From Nitrospiria bacterium (lineage in GTDB: Bacteria; Nitrospirota; CAKKRA01; 9FT-COMBO-42-15): DNA of 9,772 bases. The notes beneath the pieces were generated by a model. It worked only from the letters and a program-made list of their open reading frames with translations, was not told where the DNA came from and made no database searches. Both the position numbers and the translations under genes were made by a program. The stretch spans positions 1 through 9,772 of the forward strand of contig CAKKST010000286.1 of assembly GCA_919903585.1 (NCBI GenBank). Reading direction: 5' to 3'. This document shows, piece by piece, positions 1 to 4,085 of the stretch (its first letter is position 1; each line of letters opens with the position of its first letter).

Positions 1-50
1 GCAATCCCTTTATATTAAGCTCTGCATGAGCCTTATAAATAGCCTCATCA

Positions 51-109
51 TTGCAGCCGTAAAAAGTATATTCCCCTTGCTAAAAAAAGGTCAATACAAA
101 ACCACTTTA
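51..109. repeat. Direct repeat copy A (promoter-bearing)
   Basis: This 59-bp segment matches 823-880 in the same orientation at roughly 52 of 59 positions by manual alignment, with a one-base length difference in an A-run. Both copies contain the same sigma70-like promoter reading leftwards. The two copies bracket the ORF6N gene. Downstream of this copy (1-50) I can see no gene with a proper start, so what its promoter serves lies outside the window. Confidence 0.8.
65..94 (-). promoter_or_regulatory. Sigma70-like promoter in repeat copy A, reading out of the window
   Basis: On the minus strand a -35 TTGACC (89-94) is separated by 18 bp from a -10 TATACT (65-70). It is the counterpart of the 17-bp-spaced promoter in copy B; one extra A/T in the spacer accounts for the difference. 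Transcription would run leftwards past position 1. No gene can be assigned to it here. Confidence 0.5.
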
Positions 110-245
110 CAGCATCTCTATTGAAATCTGTGAAATAGGCTTTTATACCACATTTTCCTCTTTTTTAATAGAAAAAGGGGGTTGTCTTTTATTACCCCTC
201 ACCCTGCCCCTCTCCCGCAAGGGGAGAGGGAAGATCAAACAGAGC
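110..245. other. Non-coding stretch downstream of the ORF6N gene
   Basis: No convincing gene is visible. It contains the GC-rich hairpin at 208-230; the rest is AT-rich sequence between repeat copy A and the end of the ORF6N gene. Confidence 0.5.
208..230. repeat. GC-rich hairpin, possible terminator or dispersed intergenic repeat
   Basis: A perfect 9-bp stem (CCCTCTCCC, 208-216, pairing with GGGAGAGGG, 222-230) closes a 5-nt loop. It lies 15 bp beyond the stop of the minus-strand ORF6N gene, so it could stop that transcript, but no T-run follows it leftwards as in a classical intrinsic terminator. C-rich sequence precedes it (195-207), a layout mirrored by the hairpin at 7132-7165, so it may belong to a dispersed repeat family. 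Confidence 0.5.
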
Positions 246-800
246 TTAGTTTTTAACAGCCTTACGGATGTGTGTTCTGTACTGCGCACTGCGTTCCCGG
301 ACAACAAATCCTATTTTCTTCTTTTTAGGTTCCGGAGTTGCCATCAATTGACGAATGGCGTCAAACACCACTTTAAACTGTGCATCGTATTTCTTTTCCA
401 TTTCTTCCAGCTTTCGCGCAAGGTCTTTATGCGTTGCCAGCATTTCGCGGAGCTTTACAAAAGCCCGCATGATGGCGATATTGACATGAATCGCCCGCTC
501 GCTGTTCAATACACTTGAAAGCATTGCAACTCCTTGTTCGGTGAATGCATATGGAAGATATTTAGTATGTTCGCCTCTTTTTAAGGTGCCAAAATGACTC
601 CTTAAAGAATCATATTCTTCTTTCCGTAGTTCAAACATGAAATCTTCCGGAAACCGGGTTATATTCCTTTTGACCTGCCTTTTCAGGCGCTTAACCTCTA
701 CGCCATAAAGCTCGGCCAGTTCACCATCTAACAATACCTTATGGTTGCGGATCAGATAAATTTTTCTTTCAATCATTTCTACTGGAATCAGCGCTTTCAA
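246..800 (-). CDS. ORF6N domain-containing protein
   Basis: This 184-residue protein matches the usual length and layout of stand-alone bacterial ORF6N proteins. The conserved block runs from about residue 4 to 95 (LIPVE, then KIYLIR, LAELYGVEVK, QVKRN, RFPEDFMF and the FTEQGVAMLSSVL stretch). A charged, probably coiled-coil segment follows at 120-153, ending in FDAIRQLM, then a basic tail. ORF6N is a small domain first seen in phage and virus DNA-binding or antirepressor-type proteins; the role of chromosomal copies is not established. The start is TTG at 800: family members begin with this LIPVE segment, and AAGGAGGG (804-811) lies just upstream, though its spacing is short. An ATG at residue 9 would remove conserved residues. 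A strong promoter in repeat copy B precedes the gene. Family call is confident; function is unknown. Confidence 0.85.
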   Translation of the reverse strand: MKALIPVEMIERKIYLIRNHKVLLDGELAELYGVEVKRLKRQVKRNITRFPEDFMFELRKEEYDSLRSHFGTLKRGEHTKYLPYAFTEQGVAMLSSVLNSERAIHVNIAIMRAFVKLREMLATHKDLARKLEEMEKKYDAQFKVVFDAIRQLMATPEPKKKKIGFVVRERSAQYRTHIRKAVKN

Positions 801-803
801 CTA

Positions 804-811
804 CCCTCCTT
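804..811 (-). promoter_or_regulatory. Ribosome binding site of the ORF6N gene
   Basis: The minus strand reads AAGGAGGG, an almost ideal Shine-Dalgarno sequence, ending 3 nt before the TTG start at 800. The close spacing is slightly unusual, but the site favours TTG over the internal ATG 21 nt further in. Confidence 0.6.
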
Positions 812-822
812 CGAAATCACAA

Positions 823-880
823 TTGAAGCCATAAAAAGTATATCCCCCTTGTGAAAAAAGGTCAATACAAAATCACTTTA
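823..880. repeat. Direct repeat copy B (promoter-bearing)
   Basis: This is the 58-bp partner of 51-109, in the same orientation. It supplies the promoter of the ORF6N gene and ends exactly where an IS-end-like motif begins (881). Direct repeats of this size around a single gene would permit its loss or amplification by recombination; that is inference. Confidence 0.8.
837..865 (-). promoter_or_regulatory. Sigma70-type promoter of the ORF6N gene
   Basis: On the minus strand TTGACC (860-865) and TATACT (837-842) are separated by exactly 17 bp, each matching five of six consensus bases. Transcription would start near 830, about 30 nt upstream of the TTG start, with the Shine-Dalgarno site in between. 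This is among the best promoters in the window by eye. Confidence 0.7.
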
Positions 881-940
881 TGTCAAGCCAATTTAGAAAT
901 GTCCTATTATTACCAAAATAGAAATGTCCGGTAATGTCAA
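881..940. repeat. Tandem TAGAAATGTCC motifs, possible IS-end remnant
   Basis: The 11-mer TAGAAATGTCC occurs at 894-904 and again at 919-929, a 25-bp period, and the block is flanked by TGTCAA at 881-886 and 935-940. Repeated motifs like this with a TGTCA edge are typical of the multi-site ends bound by transposases of DDE-integrase type (IS21-like layouts). No transposase gene is present, so this would be a solitary end or relic. The family assignment is uncertain. Confidence 0.35.
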
Positions 941-1051
941 TTGTTATGTGTCAGTGGGAATAGGGTAGCCACCTTCTCCTTTTTATTCTCATAGGTAAAG
1001 ACTGCAAATATTATACGCTCTACACTGGTTCTATCACTAAATACGTTCGGG

Positions 1052-1080
1052 TTGATTAATATGATTTCTTTTGGTAGTAT
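1052..1080 (+). promoter_or_regulatory. Candidate promoter of the YgiT-type gene
   Basis: TTGATT (1052-1057) and TAGTAT (1075-1080) are separated by 17 bp, each matching four of six sigma70 consensus bases. The start would lie near 1087, about 17 nt before the ATG at 1104. Moderate match only. Confidence 0.4.
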
Positions 1081-1103
1081 TTAGATAAGTTGAGGAGAAA
1101 AAG

Positions 1104-1316
1104 ATGAAATGTTTATTATGTAAAGGAGAGATGGAAAAGGAAACTGTTGCCTATACAGTAGATAGAAAGGGATATCACCTTTTCCTTGAAAAAATTCCTG
1201 CCTATGTTTGTTCTCAATGCGGAGAAAGGTATTTTGAAGAGAAAGAAGTGGATGCCATTCAAGATATGATTAAGACATTTGAAGAGAAGCTGAAAGGGGT
1301 TTTAACGGCAACATAG
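1104..1316 (+). CDS. YgiT-type zinc finger protein (MqsA-N-like antitoxin)
   Basis: This 70-residue protein has two CxxC pairs (C3/C6 and C36/C39) arranged as in the zinc-binding N-terminal domain of MqsA/YgiT. The second pair has the typical form VCSQCGERYFEE, and a helical tail (about 47-65) follows. It lacks the C-terminal DNA-binding helix-turn-helix of full MqsA, as do many short family members. Such proteins usually sit beside a small toxin gene, often of the DUF4258 type, but I see none in the adjacent non-coding stretches (940-1100 and 1317-1485). It is therefore an orphan here, either an antitoxin whose toxin was lost or a protein used otherwise. The ATG has a clear GAGGAG site (1092-1097) with 6-nt spacing. 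Family call strong, function inferred. Confidence 0.82.
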   Translation: MKCLLCKGEMEKETVAYTVDRKGYHLFLEKIPAYVCSQCGERYFEEKEVDAIQDMIKTFEEKLKGVLTAT

Positions 1317-1364
1317 ACACTCACTACCCTATCCTGTCCCTAACACCTCTTTACATTCTTTTAG

Positions 1365-1444
1365 TGTCATTCCCGCAGCGTTTTTGAGCGGGAATCCACA
1401 AATAGACAAGACTGGATTCCTGCCAGAGACATGCAGGAATGACA
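1365..1444. repeat. 80-bp palindromic intergenic element
   Basis: The ends TGTCATTCC (1365-1373) and GGAATGACA (1436-1444) are perfect 9-bp inverted repeats. Inside are two smaller hairpins: ATTCCCGC (1369-1376) with GCGGGAAT (1388-1395), and ATTCCTGC (1416-1423) with GCAGGAAT (1433-1440). This TGTCATTCC...GGAATGACA form is typical of MITE-like dispersed palindromes in environmental Proteobacteria and Nitrospirota. It lies between two convergent genes and could also act as a bidirectional terminator. No coding capacity. Confidence 0.75.
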
Positions 1445-1485
1445 AAAGGTGTAAAGCTATTTATGAGACACCACACTAACACGCC

Positions 1486-3051
1486 CTACAGCCACCCTGA
1501 CAGCCCCAGTTCAGCAACCTTCTCTCTCATCTTGGATTGGAATGGCCTCGGCGTCTCTGAGACAAAGGCATTAATCATGTCCTTGTCTTCTACAAAAGAC
1601 GAACCGCGAACAAGGGCATTTTCCATTGCCTTTTTATTTACCATCCTTCTTGCAATTGGCTGCAGCAGCATTGGCACAGACTTTATAATTTCATCAAATC
1701 TTTCCTTTGTCTCTTTTTTCCAGATTATCTCCTTTTTATCTACCTTAACTTCAGCCACTTCATTCGGCATTTTTACAGCATTTGCAGGGAAATACATCCA
1801 GTTTGGATGCCTGGGAATGAATTCATCCATTATCTCAAACAAACGGCTGCTGATGTCATCAGATATATAAAATTTTGGATAAAAAAGCGACTCGCCCTTT
1901 TTAATCTTCCCTTCTTTCTCTGCAAGCCTCTGGATTGGAGTATTTGGATATAATCTTATGGATGCAACTGCAAAGACCTTTGGTGGATTTATCTCCTCCA
2001 TGTTCTTTAAAGTCTCCTTTAGCGTCTCTTCTGTTTCACCAGGACCGCCAAGCAGAAGAAAGTGCATGTGCATAAGCCCTGCCTCATCACACATCTTTGC
2101 AGCGTGTCTTATATCATCAACAGAAAAATTCTTGCCGAGCCTTTTTAACATAACAGAAGAGGCCGCATCAGAGCCTATCTCAACGCTTTTGCACCCTGCG
2201 TCAATCATTAGATTTAGCAGCTCCTTTGAAAAATTCCTTGGGCTTATCAGGGCGCTCCACTGGATATCTAATCTTCTTTTGATTATCTCAGCACATATTT
2301 CCTTTGCATGGCTCTCTGGAGAATTAAAGACATTATCAACAAAATAGAAATTGGCAATGTTGTATTTCCTTATCATCTCCTCCATCTCATCTGCAACACT
2401 AACAGGTGAGCGGAGGCGCACATTCTTACCCTCAAGGAAGGGATATGTGCAGTATATGCAGGAATATTCGCACCCCCGCTTTGTCTGGATATTTCCCATA
2501 TCATACAGGTGATTTGGCAGTAGATGCCTTGCAGGCATTGGAAGCCTGTTTATATCTTGCAGCCTCCAGGGCATATTCATGCGAAAGTCGCTTTTATTGT
2601 CAATGTAGGCTGCACCTGCAATATCATCAAAGGGTTTTTTATCTGATAATCTTCTTAAAAGCTCAGGCAGGCTTTCTTCTCCTTCACCTATAATACCGAG
2701 GTCAACGTCAAAATACCTCAGCATGTCCTCCGGTGTAATGGAGAAGGCTGTGCCGCCGAGTATTATCTTTCCCCTGCCATAATCCTTGCAGCAGTCAACA
2801 ACATCCTTTATAGTTGGGATAAGAAAGGTGGTTGAGCTCTCCAGATTTCTTATAGAGATGCCGATAATGTCAGGCTGAAAGTCATTGAGTGTTTTCTTTG
2901 TGGCGCTGACAGGCTCATCCTCAAAACACAAATCAAGAACCTTAACATTATATCCTTCTTTTAAAAGGACTGCTGACAGATAGGCAATTCCGAGCGGCGC
3001 AGCAACATAGGGCTCTTTTTCTCTATTGGGTGAGATAAATAAAACTTTCAT
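1486..3051 (-). CDS. B12-binding radical SAM protein, function unknown
   Basis: This 521-residue protein has two recognisable parts. Residues 1-135 form a cobalamin-binding-type Rossmann fold: KVLFISPN, then PLGIAYLSAVLLKEGYNV, DIIGIS, IILGG and GIIGEGEESLPELL. Residues about 185-400 form a radical SAM barrel with the iron-sulfur motif C194-x3-C198-x2-C201 (RGCEYSCIYC), and the later EIGSD and LLLGGPGET segments are typical. Members of this class B-like group methylate or rearrange diverse substrates (lipids, tetrapyrroles, natural products), so the substrate cannot be named. The remaining ~120 residues are not assigned. It starts 10 bp after the PIN toxin gene on the same strand, with no obvious Shine-Dalgarno site, which suggests co-transcription and perhaps translational coupling. 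Fold call is strong; reaction unknown. Confidence 0.88.
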   Translation of the reverse strand: MKVLFISPNREKEPYVAAPLGIAYLSAVLLKEGYNVKVLDLCFEDEPVSATKKTLNDFQPDIIGISIRNLESSTTFLIPTIKDVVDCCKDYGRGKIILGGTAFSITPEDMLRYFDVDLGIIGEGEESLPELLRRLSDKKPFDDIAGAAYIDNKSDFRMNMPWRLQDINRLPMPARHLLPNHLYDMGNIQTKRGCEYSCIYCTYPFLEGKNVRLRSPVSVADEMEEMIRKYNIANFYFVDNVFNSPESHAKEICAEIIKRRLDIQWSALISPRNFSKELLNLMIDAGCKSVEIGSDAASSVMLKRLGKNFSVDDIRHAAKMCDEAGLMHMHFLLLGGPGETEETLKETLKNMEEINPPKVFAVASIRLYPNTPIQRLAEKEGKIKKGESLFYPKFYISDDISSRLFEIMDEFIPRHPNWMYFPANAVKMPNEVAEVKVDKKEIIWKKETKERFDEIIKSVPMLLQPIARRMVNKKAMENALVRGSSFVEDKDMINAFVSETPRPFQSKMREKVAELGLSGWL

Positions 3052-3061
3052 TATGATATTA

Positions 3062-3487
3062 TTAGGGATTTATTATATCCAATTCCTCATCCTTGGCAGC
3101 CTTTAGCAGATTAACATCTGATGACACAAAAATAAGATTATCCTTAAATATCCCTTTTAACCATAAGGCAGATGACAGATGGATGCTATCAGCGCCTTTC
3201 AAATAATGGGTTTCTATAATCTCTCTTGTGACAGGAAGCATCTCATCCTGAAACTCAACGATGCAAAGATAATCCCAATCAGCCTGAAAGTCTTCAGATG
3301 CCCGCTGGAATTTGTTTTCTGAGATGTCTTTATGTCTGTATTTTCTTGCAAAGGCAGAGAGCACTTCCGGGTATGTAATCTTTGATGTAGCAAAAACATC
3401 TGATGCATCAAGTATGGTCTTAACCTTTTCGCTGCCATCCTCCATAAGATATTTTTTAACCAATGCGCTGCTGTCAAGATATATCAT
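3062..3487 (-). CDS. VapC-like PIN-domain toxin
   Basis: This 141-residue protein is a complete PIN domain, the usual length for VapC ribonucleases. Acidic metal-binding residues lie in the expected places: D5 in MIYLDSSALVK, E41 in YPEVLSA, D100 in GADSIHLSSAL, and D124 in FVSSD. VapC toxins cleave specific structured RNAs, often initiator tRNA or the rRNA sarcin-ricin loop, and are held in check by the partner antitoxin. The ATG overlaps the antitoxin stop in an ATGA arrangement (4 bp), which implies translational coupling. All four acidic positions are present, so the domain looks active. The RNA target cannot be read from sequence. Confidence 0.85.
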   Translation of the reverse strand: MIYLDSSALVKKYLMEDGSEKVKTILDASDVFATSKITYPEVLSAFARKYRHKDISENKFQRASEDFQADWDYLCIVEFQDEMLPVTREIIETHYLKGADSIHLSSALWLKGIFKDNLIFVSSDVNLLKAAKDEELDIINP

Positions 3488-3768
3488 CTTCTCTCTTCAA
3501 TGATAATCTTCGAGGCTGGCCTGCCTCTGGCCTTAATCGGCTTAAAGGGTGCGAGCTTGGCGCCCTTTACAGGAAGCCTTATCCTACCCTGTTTTGCCAG
3601 TACAGCAAGCCTCTCTTCCAGACCTGCCTCCTTTTCAACAATGTCAAGGCTGTGGAGGATAGCGACAGGCATTCCCCTATCGGTAACTATAATATTATCC
3701 CCGCCTTTTGCAAGGTTCAGATAATATGTGAGTTTATTTTTTAATTCCTTTACGCCGACCCTTTGCAT
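3484..3768 (-). CDS. Phd/YefM-family antitoxin
   Basis: This 94-residue protein starts with the Phd/YefM signature: VGVKELKNKLTYYLNLA, then NIIVTDRGMPVAIL (residues 4-39). The fold binds operator DNA. The C-terminal half (about 50-94) is basic and proline-rich (LPVKGAKLAPFKPIKARGRP), consistent with a disordered tail that neutralises the toxin. It precedes and overlaps the PIN toxin gene by 4 bp, the standard antitoxin-first order. A 17-bp inverted repeat over its promoter suggests autoregulation. Family and pairing are strongly supported. Confidence 0.85.
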   Translation of the reverse strand: MQRVGVKELKNKLTYYLNLAKGGDNIIVTDRGMPVAILHSLDIVEKEAGLEERLAVLAKQGRIRLPVKGAKLAPFKPIKARGRPASKIIIEERR

Positions 3769-3781
3769 AATATCACCCTAT

Positions 3782-3798
3782 GTAGCTATGGTAGCTAC
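3782..3798. promoter_or_regulatory. Inverted-repeat operator of the toxin-antitoxin operon
   Basis: A perfect 7-bp inverted repeat, GTAGCTA-TGG-TAGCTAC, lies 13 bp upstream of the antitoxin start and overlaps the proposed -10 box at 3788-3793. Its position fits repression by the antitoxin or the toxin-antitoxin complex. Binding by these proteins is inference. Confidence 0.6.
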
Positions 3799-3816
3799 CT
3801 GATATTGAAAAGTCAA
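3788..3816 (-). promoter_or_regulatory. Promoter of the antitoxin-toxin-radical SAM operon
   Basis: On the minus strand TTGACT (3811-3816) is 17 bp from TACCAT (3788-3793). The -35 is good and the -10 weaker (four of six). The -10 lies inside the operator palindrome, so a bound repressor would block polymerase. Confidence 0.5.
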
Positions 3817-3939
3817 GTAAAATAATGTAATTACACTGTCTTTTCATTAATACAGAGAGGAGTTATTAAGGTCATAGATGGCCATTGGTTAAGACAAAAA
3901 AGAAGATAATTGCACCCCATAATTATTTTAAAAACCCCT

Positions 3940-3968
3940 TTGTTTTTTAATCAATTTTCAGGTATAAT
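3940..3968 (+). promoter_or_regulatory. Sigma70-like promoter ahead of the kinase leader
   Basis: TTGTTT (3940-3945) is followed after exactly 17 bp by a perfect TATAAT (3963-3968). Transcription would begin near 3975, giving a leader of about 110 nt before the kinase ATG. That start almost coincides with the ATG at 3976 of a short leader ORF. Confidence 0.55.
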
Positions 3969-3975
3969 CAGGGAC

Positions 3976-4068
3976 ATGAAACCCTGCCCTGCTATGGGAT
4001 TTTTTTTTGGGGGGGGGATTTTGGGGCAGGGGCCTAACAGATATGGCGCAAATATTGCATATTTTTAG
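3976..4068 (+). CDS. Possible 30-codon leader peptide with Phe-Phe-Phe-Gly-Gly-Gly run
   Basis: An open frame of 30 codons runs from ATG at 3976 to TAG at 4066-4068. The T9G9 homopolymer is read in frame as three Phe and three Gly codons (residues 9-14). The peptide resembles no family I know. The ATG lies at the predicted start point of the upstream TATAAT promoter, so translation would have to be leaderless; no usable Shine-Dalgarno site is seen. The stop falls 2 nt before the kinase Shine-Dalgarno sequence (4071-4077), so translation here could influence kinase initiation. The frame may equally be fortuitous. Any slip in T9 or G9 would break it. Confidence 0.25.
   Translation: MKPCPAMGFFFGGGILGQGPNRYGANIAYF
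3996..4032 (+). other. T9G9 tract and potential G-quadruplex in the kinase leader
   Basis: The plus strand has GGG (3996-3998), nine T (4000-4008), nine G (4009-4017), GGGG (4023-4026) and GGGG (4029-4032). The G9 run can supply two G-tracts, so the region meets the usual four-tract rule with loops of at most 5 nt. CCCTGCCC (3982-3989) and GGGCAGGG (4024-4031) form a perfect 8-bp inverted repeat around it, a competing hairpin. Homopolymers this long are prone to slippage in replication and to sequencing error. Confidence 0.6.
4044..4060 (+). promoter_or_regulatory. Sigma54-type (-24/-12) promoter of the kinase-regulator operon
   Basis: TGGC (4044-4047), seven bases, then TTGCAT (4055-4060) reproduces the sigma54 pattern TGGC-N7-TTGCW, with the invariant GG (4045-4046) and GC (4057-4058) exactly 10 bp apart. 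Transcription would start near 4070, giving a very short leader with the GAGGAGG site at its beginning. The operon encodes an NtrC-family activator, so autoactivation is plausible. Confidence 0.6.
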
Positions 4069-4070
4069 GT

Positions 4071-4077
4071 GAGGAGG
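4071..4077 (+). promoter_or_regulatory. Ribosome binding site of the kinase gene
   Basis: GAGGAGG lies 8 nt before the ATG at 4086, a strong Shine-Dalgarno match that fixes the kinase start. If the sigma54 promoter is used the transcript would begin at about this site, which could weaken initiation from that message. Confidence 0.7.
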
Positions 4078-4085
4078 TTCTTAGA

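Larger units (their letters stand above)
3769..4085. other. Divergent regulatory region between toxin-antitoxin and kinase operons
   Basis: This 317-bp gap carries the leftward antitoxin promoter and operator (3782-3816), a rightward sigma70-like promoter (3940-3968), a short leader ORF (3976-4068), a G-rich homopolymer tract (3996-4032) and a rightward sigma54-type promoter (4044-4060). The part from about 3840 to 3935 shows nothing I can interpret. Confidence 0.7.

Noticed and set aside
1..79. Open minus-strand frame at the left edge with protein-like composition
   Set aside because: It opens after a stop at 80-82 and contains no usable start codon, and part of it lies in the direct repeat; not enough to call a gene fragment.
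777..779. Internal ATG as start of the ORF6N gene
   Set aside because: It would remove the conserved LIPVE residues and leaves the strong Shine-Dalgarno sequence about 24 nt away; TTG at 800 fits better.
1439..1870. Plus-strand open frame opposite the radical SAM gene
   Set aside because: It lies antisense to the conserved end of the radical SAM gene and has no domain signal or ribosome site; a shadow frame.
3982..4008. Intrinsic terminator ending in the T9 run
   Set aside because: Only about three G-C pairs can form immediately before the T-run, too weak a stem.
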